Source: JAHBVY01 sp964415255 (GTDB lineage: Bacteria > Myxococcota_A > Polyangia > Polyangiales > Polyangiaceae). Taken from it: a DNA stretch of 64,000 bases. The first letter of the stretch is position 1, and each line of letters opens with the position of its first letter. Where the stretch lies: assembly GCA_964415255.1 (NCBI GenBank), contig CAYQAC010000007.1, positions 1 through 64,000 of the forward strand, in the 5' to 3' direction. This document shows positions 16,546-25,676 of the stretch, one piece after another. The notes beneath the pieces were generated by a model, which saw only the letters and a program-made list of their open reading frames with translations, was not told where the DNA came from and did not search any database. The translations under genes and the position numbers were made by a program.

Positions 16546-17970
16546 ATGACTGTCGCCGCCACCCCCACCACACCCCAAGAGCCCGCGCGCCTCACGACGG
16601 ATCACGAGATCCTCGCTACCACGGAGGTGCTACGGAGCTCGTTTGAGGCAGGGGTCACCCGCTCCTACGAGTGGCGCTCTCAGCAGCTCAAGCAGTTCAT
16701 CCGCATGGTGGACGAGAACCAGCAGGCGATGATCGACGCGCTGGTCCACGATCTCTCGAAGCCTTACTTCGAGGCCTGGGCGGCCGAGCCGCAGTTCTTG
16801 AAGGCCGAGCTCACGCACACGGTGAAGCACTTGGCGCGCTGGATGAAGCCGCGCCGTGTCTCCGTGAGCATGGCGGTGCAGCCGGCTCGCGGTTACATCC
16901 AGCCGGAGCCGCTCGGGGTGGCGCTGGTGATCGGCGCCTGGAACTACCCCATCCAGCTCTCGCTGGGGCCGGCCATCGGGGCCATCGCCGCGGGCAACTG
17001 CGTGGTGATCAAGCCGAGCGAGCTCGCGAGCGCTTCAAGCGAGCTGCAGCGGCGCTTGGTGGACAAGTACCTAGACCGGGAGGCGATCCGCGTGGTGGAG
17101 GGTGGCGTCGCCGAGACCTCGCTGCTGCTCGAGCAGCGTTGGGATCACATTTTCTACACCGGCGGCGGCGCCATCGGGAAGGTGGTGATGGCCGCGGCGG
17201 CGAAGCACCTCACGCCGGTTACCCTAGAGCTTGGCGGCAAGAGCCCCTGCATCGTCGATCAAGACGTGGACCTGGACACGGCGGCGCGCCGCATCGTGTG
17301 GGGGCGCTTCATGAACGCCGGGCAGACCTGCGTGGCGCCGGATTACATCTTGGCGCACGAGTCGGTGGAGGAGGCGCTGATCGCCAAGCTGAAGCAGGTG
17401 CTGCAGGAGTTCTACGGGGACGATCCGAAGGCGAGCCGTGACTATGCGCGCATCATCAACGAGCGCCACTTCCACCGCCTGAAGAAGCTGCTCAGCTCAG
17501 GTGAGGTGGTGGCCGGCGGCGAGACGGATGAGGCGGAGCGCTACATCGCGCCCACCATCTTGCGCGGCGTGAAGGAGACGGACAAGGTGATGGAAGATGA
17601 GATCTTCGGGCCCATCTTGCCGGTGCTGAAGGTGCCGAGCATTGACGCCGCGCTGCGCATCGTGAGCAGCCGCCCGAAGCCGCTCGCGCTGTACGTGTTC
17701 ACCAAGGACAAGCAGGTGTCCGCCAAGGTGGTGGAGCGCACCAGCTCAGGTGGCGTGTGCATCAACGACGCCATCAGCCACATGTTGCCGCCTGATTTGC
17801 CCTTCGGCGGCGTCGGGGCGAGCGGGATGGGCGCCTACCACGGTAAGGGCAGCTTTGACACGTTCAGTCACCAGAAGAGCGTGCTGGACAAGCCCACCTT
17901 CGTTGACCCGCCGCTTCGCTACCCGCCGTACACCGACGAGAAAATGAAGTGGGTGCGGCGGCTGCTGTAG
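16546..17970 (+). CDS. Aldehyde dehydrogenase (class 3-like)
   Basis: 474 residues, the short form typical of ALDH3-like enzymes that oxidise fatty or aromatic aldehydes with NAD(P). The catalytic residues are present: N133 (GAWNYP), E228 (VTLELGGKSP) and C262 (NAGQTCVAPDY). The C-terminal PFGGVGASGMGAYHGKGSFD is the family signature. The start at ATG 16546 matches the expected N-terminus. It stands alone between SseB and the P-type ATPase, with no partner gene to suggest a substrate. Confidence 0.92.
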   Translation: MTVAATPTTPQEPARLTTDHEILATTEVLRSSFEAGVTRSYEWRSQQLKQFIRMVDENQQAMIDALVHDLSKPYFEAWAAEPQFLKAELTHTVKHLARWMKPRRVSVSMAVQPARGYIQPEPLGVALVIGAWNYPIQLSLGPAIGAIAAGNCVVIKPSELASASSELQRRLVDKYLDREAIRVVEGGVAETSLLLEQRWDHIFYTGGGAIGKVVMAAAAKHLTPVTLELGGKSPCIVDQDVDLDTAARRIVWGRFMNAGQTCVAPDYILAHESVEEALIAKLKQVLQEFYGDDPKASRDYARIINERHFHRLKKLLSSGEVVAGGETDEAERYIAPTILRGVKETDKVMEDEIFGPILPVLKVPSIDAALRIVSSRPKPLALYVFTKDKQVSAKVVERTSSGGVCINDAISHMLPPDLPFGGVGASGMGAYHGKGSFDTFSHQKSVLDKPTFVDPPLRYPPYTDEKMKWVRRLL

Positions 17971-18071
17971 GCCCCTGCGTGCTCCTGAGCGCCCGCTGAG
18001 GCGCCGAGCGGTCTGCGCGCCCGCGCTGTTGGCTGCGCGGCTCGGTGGTGACGGCGCCCATCGCAAGGTAG

Positions 18072-18092
18072 GGGCGGGTTTCAAACCCGCCC
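18072..18092. repeat. Perfect 21-bp palindrome (REP-like)
   Basis: Arms GGGCGGGTTT and AAACCCGCCC flank a single C. The same 21 bp, with GGTAG before it, recurs inside the gene at 24332-24352. Confidence 0.9.
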
Positions 18093-18181
18093 AACCTTCA
18101 CGACGTCAATGCGCCGAGCCCATGGCGTGAAGCCGCTGAGCCCACTTCACCCAAGGTGGGGGCTCTGTCAGACTCGGCGCC

Positions 18182-21100
18182 ATGGGTCTCCGTGAGCTGG
18201 CAAGCTCTGCCGTCGCGCTGTTTCAGCAACGCTCCCGCCGCGTGTGGTGCAGCGAGACACGGGCGCACGTTGAGTTTCCGGTGCTCAGCCGTGAGGAGCT
18301 AGAGCGCTTCAGCGAGGCCATTGAGCGCCGCGCGGTGGGGCTCGAGCACTTGGAGTGGGTTGAAGTGAACGCGCACACCCAGCGCGTCGTGTTCGCGTTC
18401 ACGAAGCTGGCCTTCGGCGCTGACGACTTGGAGGAGCTGGTCGTGGACGCCGAGCGCGCGGCGCGCGTGAGCGGCGCTCGCTTCTCAGAACGGGAGGCTG
18501 ACCATCCAGCAGATGAGGAGCCAGCGACTCAGCTGATCGTCGAGATGCTCGCTGATTTGGGCGGCCTAGGGCTGGCGACGGCGATCACCTTGTCGCCGCT
18601 CAGGCCGTTCATGGTGGGCTCCACCGCCGCGGCGCTGCTCAGCGTGACGCGCGCCGCGCCGAGGCTGCGTCGCGGCCTGGATGAGCGCTTTGGTCAGGCG
18701 CGCGCCGATCTGGGGCTGAGCCTCGCGAGCGCCTTCGCGAATGGCTTGGCGCAGCGCAAGGGTACCCAGCTGGTGGAGCTGGGCGCCAAGCTCTCGTCGT
18801 TGCGTGAGGTGCGGGCGCGGCAGCGCGCCTGGGCGCGGCGCGAGCCGGAGCTCACGAGTCGCCCGAGCGCGCCTGAGGCTCAAGCGGCGCAGGTGGATCC
18901 GCGGCCCGTGCCGTTGCCGCGTGGCCCGATCGAGGAGTACGCGGATCGGGCTTGGTTCGTCTCGCTGGGCGGCTTCGCGCTCAGCTTCATCACGACCCGC
19001 AGCGTTCAGCGCGCGGTGGCGGCGCTGTTCGGGGGGCTCCCGAAGCCGGCACGGCTGGGGCGCGAGGCCTTCTCCGCTGAGCTCTCGCGGTCGCTGAGCG
19101 GTCGCGGCCTGGTGATCTTAGACCCAGGCGCCATCCGCCGGCTCGATCGCGTGGATTGCCTGGTGATCCAAGGCGATCTGGTGGCGAAGGACAAGTTCAC
19201 CTTAGGCCGCGTGCGCGCGCTGGAGATCGACGTCGCGACCGCGCGGCAGCAGGTGCTGAGGCTGTTCGACCCAGAGGCGCCGGTGCGCGTGCGCCGCGAT
19301 GGGGAGTGGCGGTTGGGGCCGCCCCAGCGGCTCGGTGCCGAGGCGAAGCGCGAGCTTGAAGAGACGGCGGAGGAGTGGGCGAGGGATGGCGGTCTGGTGC
19401 TCGCCTTGGCGCGCGGCGCGGAGGTGGTCGCGGTCGCTGAGCTGGAGGTGGTGCCACAAACGGGGGTTGAGGAGCTGATCAGCGCGGCGCACGCGGCGGA
19501 GATGCGGGTGGTGCTCACCCACGAGCAGGAGGACGTGCTCGACGGGCTGCACGTAGATGACGTGATCACGCCGAACGAGGGGGTGCTCGGCGGCGTGCGG
19601 CGGCTGCAGCGTGAGGGGCGCGTGGTGTGCCTGGTGGCGACCGGCACCTGCCCGGGCTTGCCGGCGGCGGACGTGGCGATCGGCCTGTGCCGCGAGGGCG
19701 AGCCCACGCCTTGGGGCGCACATCTTATTTGCCGCGAGGATTTATCCGAGGTGCGCTTCTTGATTGAGGCGTGCCCGGTGGCGCGCGCGGTGTCCAAGCA
19801 GAGCGTCAACGTGGCGCTCGGCGCCGCCACGTTGGGCGCGCTGGTGTCCGCGGGCGGGCTGTTGCCGCTCACCACGCGGCGGGTGCTGTTCGTGGTGAAC
19901 ACCGCGACGATGATCTCCATGGTGAACGGCCTGCGCGGATCGTTCACCTTGGAGCGTCGCGCGCTGCCGCCGCCGCGTGACCCCACGCCGTGGCACGCGC
20001 TCACGGCGGCTGGTGCGCTGGCGCGCCTCGGCTCAAGCGCGACCGGGCTGGGGCTCCGTCAGATCGTGGTTCGGCGCCGCCCCGAGGTGGAGGCGCGCCC
20101 GGCGGCGCTGGAGCTGGTGGAGGCGGTGACTGACGAGCTGTTCAATCCGCTCGCGCCGCTGCTGGCCGCGGGCGCTGGGCTCTCAGCGGTGGTGGGCTCC
20201 ACCGCTGACGCCGCGATGGTGGGCGGCGTGGTGGTGCTGAATGCGTTGGTGGGCGGCGTCCAGAAGTTCCGCACCGAGCGCACCATCCGGCGCCTCGCCA
20301 CCGCGACCACGCGCCTGGCCTTGGTGCGTCGCGGCGGCGCCGCGCGCTACGTGAACGCGAGCGAGCTGGTGCGCGGTGACATCGTGCTCTTGTCGGCGGG
20401 TGACGTGGTGCCCGCGGACTGCCGCCTGATCGAGGTGGAGTCGCTTGAGGTGGACGCCTCCAGCCTCACGGGGGAGTCACTGCCCGTCGCGAAGACGGCC
20501 GCGCCGAGCTTCGACTCCTCGGTCTCAGATCGTCGCTCGATGCTGTACGCCGAGACGAGCATCGCCGCAGGGCGCGCCACGGCGGTGGTGGTGGCGGTGG
20601 GTGACGAGACGGAGGCGCGGCGCGGCTCGGGGGCGCGCAATGATCGCCTCGGCGGCGTGGAGCAGCGCCTGAGGTCGCTCATGAGCCTGACGGGGCCGGT
20701 CGCGCTCGCGGCGGGCGCAGGGGTGGTGGGCGCCGGGCTCTTGCGAGGTCGTAAGCTGAGCGGACTAGTGGACTCAGGGGTGAGCCTCGCGGTGGGGGCC
20801 GTGCCCGAGGGCTTGCCCTTGCTCGCGACGGCGGCGCAGCTGGCGGCCGCCAAGCGCCTGAGCCAGCGCGGCGCCCTGGTGCGCAACGTGCGCTCGGTGG
20901 AGGCGCTCGGGCGCGTCGATGTGCTGTGCTTGGACAAGACAGGGACCGTGACGGAGGGCCGCGTGGCGCTCACCGGCGTCTCCGATGGCCAAACGTTCGA
21001 GGCGCTGACGGCGCTGAGCGGCGCGCGCGCTGGGGCGCTCGCCGGAGGGCTCCGCGCCACGCCAGAGCGCCCGAAGCACGGCGCGCGGCCCGATCCGCTC

Positions 21101-22597
21101 GATCAGGCGCTCACTGGCAGCGCGCGATCGCTCGGCGTCGCGCGGGACTACGGGAGCGCTGGCTGGCAGCGCCAGAGCGAGCTGAGCTTTGAGGCGGGGC
21201 GCGGCTATCACGCGGTGGTGGCGCGCGATGAGCGCGGGGTGCTGCTCAGCGTGAAGGGCGCGCCGGAGGTGCTGTTGGCGGCCTGCACGCGGCGCGCAGG
21301 TGAGCCGCTCGACGATCGCGCCCGGGCGCTCTTGACGGAGGAGGCGGCGCGCCTGGCCAAGAGCGGCCTGCGGGTCATCGCGGTGGCGGAGCGGCGCGGC
21401 GGCGCGGAGGACAACATCGACCCGGCGCGCCTCGTGGGGTTGAGCTTCCGTGGCTTCCTCGCCTTCGCCGATCCAGTGCGGGCCACGGCGAGGTCCGCGG
21501 TAGAAGATTTGAAGGCCGCGGGGGTGCGCACCCTGATGATCACGGGGGACCACCCCTCCACGGCTGAGGCCATTGGTAAGGAGCTGGGACTATTAGCGGA
21601 GCGGGGCACGCTCACCGGCGTCGAACTCGCCGCGCTCTCCGACGAGGAGCTCGACCAGCGCCTAGATGAGCTGACGCTGTTCGCCCGCGTCACCCCGAGC
21701 CAGAAGGTGCGCATCGTGCGCGCGTTGCAGCGCAAGGGCCGCGTGGTGGCGATGGCCGGCGATGGTGCGAATGACGCCCCCGCGATCCGCCTGGCGGATG
21801 TCGGCATCGCGATCGGCGAGGCCAGCGCCACCGCCGCCCGCCGCGCGGCGGACGTGGTGGTGACGGATGAGCGCGTGGAGACGCTGGTGCACGCGATCGT
21901 CGAGGGGCGCGCGACCTGGCGCGCGGTGCGTGAGGCGGTCGCCATCTTAGTCGGCGGCAACCTCGGGGAGATCGGCTTCACGCTGGGCGCGGGGTTGGTG
22001 GATGGCCGGCCGCCGCTCAACGCGCGCCAGCTGCTCTTGGTGAACCTGTTCACCGACGTGGTGCCGGCGATGGCCATCGCGCTGCGCCCGCCCTCGACGG
22101 ACACCATGGCGCAGTTGGCGACGGAGGGGCCGGAGGCCTCTCTCGGCTCCAAGCTAAACCGTGAGATCGGCTCGCGCGCGGTGGTGACCGCGTTGGGCGC
22201 GGGCTCGGCGTGGTTAGTTGGCAGGCTCACAGGCACCAGCGCTCGCGCGCGCACCATCGGGCTCGCGGCGCTGGTCGGCACCCAGCTGGGGCAGACGATG
22301 CGCGTGGGGGGCTACACGGCGCCGGTGATGGCGGCGAGCGTCGGCTCAGGGCTCTTGCTCGCGGCCATCATTCAGACGCCCTACGTCAGCCAGTTTTTTG
22401 GGTGCCGACCCATGGGCCCTATCGGCTGGGCGACGGCGCTCGGCGCGAGCGTCGCGGCGACCAGCGCCTCCAGCGCGCTCCCCCAGTACCTGGAAGGGCT
22501 GGGACAGAAGCTCAGCGGTTGGTCGCTCCGCACGCGCCCCAAGGCGGACGCCGTGTGGCTCAACGTAGCGGACGCGCTGCCAGAGGCATCAGGTTAG
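18182..22597 (+). CDS. Large P-type cation-transporting ATPase with a degenerate N-terminal duplication (CtpI-like)
   Basis: 1471 residues. The active half has the TGES actuator loop (T763), phosphorylation motif DKTGT at D918, and hinge GDGANDAP at 1193-1200, so it should form the aspartyl-phosphate intermediate. The first half looks like a decayed copy: its P-site reads RVDCLVIQGDL (about 326-336) and its hinge VATGTCPGLPAADVAIGLC (about 487-505). The N-terminal 80 residues resemble the small metal-binding-like domain of mycobacterial CtpI. Membrane segments occur in both halves. The transported ion cannot be read from the sequence. Confidence 0.88.
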   Translation: MGLRELASSAVALFQQRSRRVWCSETRAHVEFPVLSREELERFSEAIERRAVGLEHLEWVEVNAHTQRVVFAFTKLAFGADDLEELVVDAERAARVSGARFSEREADHPADEEPATQLIVEMLADLGGLGLATAITLSPLRPFMVGSTAAALLSVTRAAPRLRRGLDERFGQARADLGLSLASAFANGLAQRKGTQLVELGAKLSSLREVRARQRAWARREPELTSRPSAPEAQAAQVDPRPVPLPRGPIEEYADRAWFVSLGGFALSFITTRSVQRAVAALFGGLPKPARLGREAFSAELSRSLSGRGLVILDPGAIRRLDRVDCLVIQGDLVAKDKFTLGRVRALEIDVATARQQVLRLFDPEAPVRVRRDGEWRLGPPQRLGAEAKRELEETAEEWARDGGLVLALARGAEVVAVAELEVVPQTGVEELISAAHAAEMRVVLTHEQEDVLDGLHVDDVITPNEGVLGGVRRLQREGRVVCLVATGTCPGLPAADVAIGLCREGEPTPWGAHLICREDLSEVRFLIEACPVARAVSKQSVNVALGAATLGALVSAGGLLPLTTRRVLFVVNTATMISMVNGLRGSFTLERRALPPPRDPTPWHALTAAGALARLGSSATGLGLRQIVVRRRPEVEARPAALELVEAVTDELFNPLAPLLAAGAGLSAVVGSTADAAMVGGVVVLNALVGGVQKFRTERTIRRLATATTRLALVRRGGAARYVNASELVRGDIVLLSAGDVVPADCRLIEVESLEVDASSLTGESLPVAKTAAPSFDSSVSDRRSMLYAETSIAAGRATAVVVAVGDETEARRGSGARNDRLGGVEQRLRSLMSLTGPVALAAGAGVVGAGLLRGRKLSGLVDSGVSLAVGAVPEGLPLLATAAQLAAAKRLSQRGALVRNVRSVEALGRVDVLCLDKTGTVTEGRVALTGVSDGQTFEALTALSGARAGALAGGLRATPERPKHGARPDPLDQALTGSARSLGVARDYGSAGWQRQSELSFEAGRGYHAVVARDERGVLLSVKGAPEVLLAACTRRAGEPLDDRARALLTEEAARLAKSGLRVIAVAERRGGAEDNIDPARLVGLSFRGFLAFADPVRATARSAVEDLKAAGVRTLMITGDHPSTAEAIGKELGLLAERGTLTGVELAALSDEELDQRLDELTLFARVTPSQKVRIVRALQRKGRVVAMAGDGANDAPAIRLADVGIAIGEASATAARRAADVVVTDERVETLVHAIVEGRATWRAVREAVAILVGGNLGEIGFTLGAGLVDGRPPLNARQLLLVNLFTDVVPAMAIALRPPSTDTMAQLATEGPEASLGSKLNREIGSRAVVTALGAGSAWLVGRLTGTSARARTIGLAALVGTQLGQTMRVGGYTAPVMAASVGSGLLLAAIIQTPYVSQFFGCRPMGPIGWATALGASVAATSASSALPQYLEGLGQKLSGWSLRTRPKADAVWLNVADALPEASG

Positions 22598-22607
22598 GTT
22601 AAGTGAG

Positions 22608-25049
22608 TTACTTGGGCTCAAGCCAGTAGAAGCCGAGCTCCACCTCGCCGCGATCGGCGGCGAGCCGTGAGGAGATGAGCGGGTGCTGCTCCGGGCTGAG
22701 CTTGAAGGTGGAGACAGGTGTGAGGCGGTGCGAGCTGCGCAGCGCGGTGAGCGAAGGGCGCTCAAGGCTGCTCGGGACCATGCCGCGCTCGATCTCACGG
22801 GTCACGAAGGAGTGAAGCGGGGTGCCCAGGTAGAGCAGCACGCGAGGCGGGCTGGCTGATGAGGGGCTCAGCGAGGCACAGCCCGGCGACCCTAGCTCGC
22901 AGGGGACGGGCTGCCCTGGCAGCCGCGCGAGGTACTCACCGACCGGGAACGCCACCTGGATGGGATCAGCTGCCAGCTCGGAGATGGGGATCAGCGGCTC
23001 CTGTAGCGGCGCGTAGAGCAGGAGATCGTGAGGCGGGAGGCTAGGCAAGCGCGCGCTGATCGCGACCAGCTCACGCTCCAGGACGCGGCTGCCGACGAGG
23101 AACCGCAGGCCTTCAGTCGCGAAGGGCAGCGGGGCGAGCACCGCGAGCGCGACGGCGAGGGTGGCGGTGCGCGGAGGCAGCCGCCGCTTGAGCCACTGGG
23201 TGAGCAGCATCCCTCCCACGCCGGCGAGCAGCGACGCGAGCACCAAGCCAAAGAAGGCGTTGATGAAGCCGACGGGGTACGAGGCCGCCAGGGGGTGACC
23301 CCCGTAGGTCGCGAGCGTCGGGTGCGTCGCGAGGATGGCGTAGACGAGCGGCGCCCCCGCGCGACCTCTGAGCGTCACACCAAGCCCCACGAAGAGCAGC
23401 GGGGCCAAGCTCACGGGGAGCAACCGTGAGTCAAGGAACGGGTGGCTGAGCAGCTCGGCCCCGTTGAAGCTTCCGCCTCTACCAAGCGACGCGAGGTATC
23501 CTTCGCGCAGCGATTCCGCGCAGAGCAGGCTCAGGACCAGGGCGGCCACGCCGAGCCAGCACAGCGCGCTCAGGGAGGGCCGGGCGCTTCCGCGCGGTAG
23601 CGACGTCAGCGGTGCGAGCACCACCAGCGGCAGCAGCGTGAGCATCACGTAGTTGGTGTTCACTGCGAGCGCGAGCAACAGGACCGCGGCGGCGTAGGCC
23701 AGGGAGCGGCGCAGGGTTGTGCTCTTCTGAGCTTCAAACAGCGCGAGGCCAGCGCCGAACAGGCACAAGAGCACGAAGGGCCAAGGGGTGCCCGCCACGG
23801 CGACGCGGATGATGATGGGGTTCAGGCAGATGAACGCGGTGGCCAGCGCCGCCGCGTAGCGCCGCTCAGGCGCGCCGTAGCCGGCGGCGCGGAGCACCTC
23901 CCTGAGGTAAGCCTGGCCCGCGAGCACCGCGAGCACGGTGACGCCGAGGCTCTGGTAGCAGAGGTTCTTGACGCTGTAGGGGAAGGTGTGGAGCAGCGGG
24001 CCATAGCTCAAGAAGAAGCTAGAGCTCCAGCCTGGGCCGAACGGATCTTGAAAGCAGTCGAGGCGGCGAGCGCAGTCAGCGCGCGCGAGGTAGCTCAGGT
24101 GCTCGTGGAGCGGCAGGCCCGCGGTGCCGAGCGCGGCGATGACGACCAGCGCGACCAAGCAGAGGCCGATCACCAGCTCGCTCATCGCCCCGCGTCGCTC
24201 TGCCGTGTTTGGCTCTGCCGGGTCTGACTTTGGCGTGTCTGACTTTGGCGTGTCTGACTTTGGCGTGTCTGACTTTGCAGGGTCTGGCTCTGCCGGGTCT
24301 GACTTTGCAGGGTTCGGCTGTCGCTCGGTAGGGGCGGGTTTCAAACCCGCCCGCTTATCAGTAGCTAAACTGACGAACAACGGAGCGTCATGTGGACTGA
24401 CTGCGCGGTGCCGTCCAACCCCCCGAACCCACGTGTAGAGCTTGGAGGCGGCTAGCCCAAGCAGCCACACGAGGCCCAGTAAGGCAGTGTAGCTGACTAG
24501 GCGTCGGAGGGGCGATACGCCGCCGGGCGGGCGCTGGAGCCACCAGGGGCCGGGCGGGTCGCTGGGGGTGCCTTTGCGGCGGCTCACCCAGAGGTGCAGG
24601 TGCTGCGCGCGCTCCTTCATGAGCGCCTGCGCCAGCGGCCGCCAGCGCTCAGCCTCGTCCGGCGCGCAGGGGGCGCTCGTGGGGTGGATCGCGGTGAGGG
24701 GTGTATCCGCAGGGAAGCAGGTGAGGCTGACCTCCGGNNNNNNNNNNGTGACCTCACCCCGGAGGTCACCGCTGGTTTGGGGCGGGGCGTGCAGGGTGAG
24801 ATCCACCGCGGAGGCGGCGCGGATCCGCGTGATGATCTCCCCGCGCTCGATGCGGACGCCGTACTCGTCAGGGGCGAGCTGAACGTCTGCCGCCGCGAGG
24901 GCGCGCTGCACCAGGCTCAGCACCTCGGCCTCGCGCCCTGCGAGGAGCACCTGCTCAAGCTCAGCGTCCGTGGCGCTGGCTGCCCGTGAATAGGTCAGCG
25001 CACTGACCAGCATCATGAGCCACAGGCTCAGGAGCCAAGCGCCCCGCAT
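22608..25049 (-). CDS. Large polytopic membrane protein with in-frame repeat insertion (assembly gap inside)
   Basis: About 813 residues including four unknown residues at the gap. A signal peptide (LLSLWLMMLVSALTYS) is followed by a soluble domain to about residue 195, one membrane segment, then a hydrophilic stretch made of a palindromic repeat and Lys-Ser-Asp-Thr-Pro repeats, then roughly eleven membrane segments. The last part has motifs loosely like polytopic glycosyltransferases (CLNPIIIRVAVAG), but no DxD pair that I trust. An internal MSELVIGL at 24186 could be a second gene start. Function unknown. Confidence 0.65.
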   Translation of the reverse strand: MRGAWLLSLWLMMLVSALTYSRAASATDAELEQVLLAGREAEVLSLVQRALAAADVQLAPDEYGVRIERGEIITRIRAASAVDLTLHAPPQTSGDLRGEVXXXXPEVSLTCFPADTPLTAIHPTSAPCAPDEAERWRPLAQALMKERAQHLHLWVSRRKGTPSDPPGPWWLQRPPGGVSPLRRLVSYTALLGLVWLLGLAASKLYTWVRGVGRHRAVSPHDAPLFVSLATDKRAGLKPAPTERQPNPAKSDPAEPDPAKSDTPKSDTPKSDTPKSDPAEPNTAERRGAMSELVIGLCLVALVVIAALGTAGLPLHEHLSYLARADCARRLDCFQDPFGPGWSSSFFLSYGPLLHTFPYSVKNLCYQSLGVTVLAVLAGQAYLREVLRAAGYGAPERRYAAALATAFICLNPIIIRVAVAGTPWPFVLLCLFGAGLALFEAQKSTTLRRSLAYAAAVLLLALAVNTNYVMLTLLPLVVLAPLTSLPRGSARPSLSALCWLGVAALVLSLLCAESLREGYLASLGRGGSFNGAELLSHPFLDSRLLPVSLAPLLFVGLGVTLRGRAGAPLVYAILATHPTLATYGGHPLAASYPVGFINAFFGLVLASLLAGVGGMLLTQWLKRRLPPRTATLAVALAVLAPLPFATEGLRFLVGSRVLERELVAISARLPSLPPHDLLLYAPLQEPLIPISELAADPIQVAFPVGEYLARLPGQPVPCELGSPGCASLSPSSASPPRVLLYLGTPLHSFVTREIERGMVPSSLERPSLTALRSSHRLTPVSTFKLSPEQHPLISSRLAADRGEVELGFYWLEPK
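24205..24309. repeat. 15-bp tandem array, seven units
   Basis: Units vary around GTGTCTGACTTTGGC and encode Lys-Ser-Asp-(Thr/Pro)-(Pro/Ala) on the minus strand. The array adds whole codons only, so the frame survives. Confidence 0.9.
24332..24352. repeat. Perfect 21-bp palindrome inside the membrane protein gene
   Basis: Second copy of the 18072 palindrome. On the minus strand, with its flank, it reads RAGLKPAPTER in frame. Confidence 0.9.
24402..24432 (-). repeat. G-rich dispersed repeat inside coding sequence
   Basis: GCGGTGCCGTCCAACCCCCC (24405-24424) is identical to 59911-59930. It encodes part of YTWVRGVGRHRAV at a membrane-segment edge. Confidence 0.85.
24738..24747. other. Assembly gap (10 N)
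   Basis: Flanked by TGACCTCCGG (24728-24737) and its reverse complement CCGGAGGTCA (24759-24768), so the gap lies in the loop of an inverted repeat. True length unknown. Confidence 0.98.
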
Positions 25050-25149
25050 GCGCTGCTTCTACCTTGGCGGCCTGCCCTAAGCGAGCGCAGATGTGCGCTG
25101 CCTCGTGAGGCCCTGAGCGGTCACGGCGCCCCCAGCGTCGTTGGAGGGC

Positions 25150-25479
25150 CTACAACCCGAGCGCCACGCGCAACGCCTCAAGCTGGTCGCGCTCCTCGTC
25201 GTCGATGTCCCCGTCCACGTACATCACGGCGCGGGCGGTCTCGAGGAACACGCGCTTGTGCTCCGCTGGGATCTGCTCTGGGCTGAGGCTCCCGGGCGGC
25301 GGGGCGGTGATCAGCCACTGTTCCACCTGGGCTGCCTCCTCATTCGGCAGCTGGAGCCGCTCCGCGAGGCGCCGCACGAAGCGCGCCTCCGCTGGCTGAA
25401 TCGTCAGGTCAGCCCAAGCGAACGCGGCGGCGAACTTGAGGAGCAGCAGACGGTGCGGGGGGCTCAGCTGGGCGAACAT
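25150..25479 (-). CDS. TerB-like domain protein
   Basis: 109 residues from ATG 25479 (MFAQLSPPHRLLLLKF). The all-helical tellurite-resistance TerB fold is suggested by FAWADLTIQPAEARFVRRLA and by the repeated acidic metal-binding pattern YVDGDIDDEERDQLEAL. Related small cytosolic proteins are common in myxobacteria and are not necessarily tied to tellurite. It is divergent from the hydrolase at 25677. Confidence 0.75.
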   Translation of the reverse strand: MFAQLSPPHRLLLLKFAAAFAWADLTIQPAEARFVRRLAERLQLPNEEAAQVEQWLITAPPPGSLSPEQIPAEHKRVFLETARAVMYVDGDIDDEERDQLEALRVALGL

Positions 25480-25525
25480 CGCGCGCAGCGTATCAGAGCC
25501 GTTTGCCCCGATCACGCGGCGCCTC

Positions 25526-25560
25526 GCCAAATCCCCCAAACCCCCCAACCCCCAAACCCG
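25526..25560 (-). repeat. G-rich dispersed repeat, double copy
   Basis: On the minus strand GGGTTTGGGGGTTGG is followed by GGGGTTTGGGGGATTTGG. It lies in the divergent terB/hydrolase intergenic region. Confidence 0.65.
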
Positions 25561-25676
25561 AAGACCTCCTAGCGCCCTCAGGCGCCCGGGGCGGCTCAGG
25601 CGCGTGGTCCGTCTGCGGCAAATGGATCGCCGTCCTAGGGTTCCGCTCAGCGTGGCTTGTGCGCTACGACTAGACA

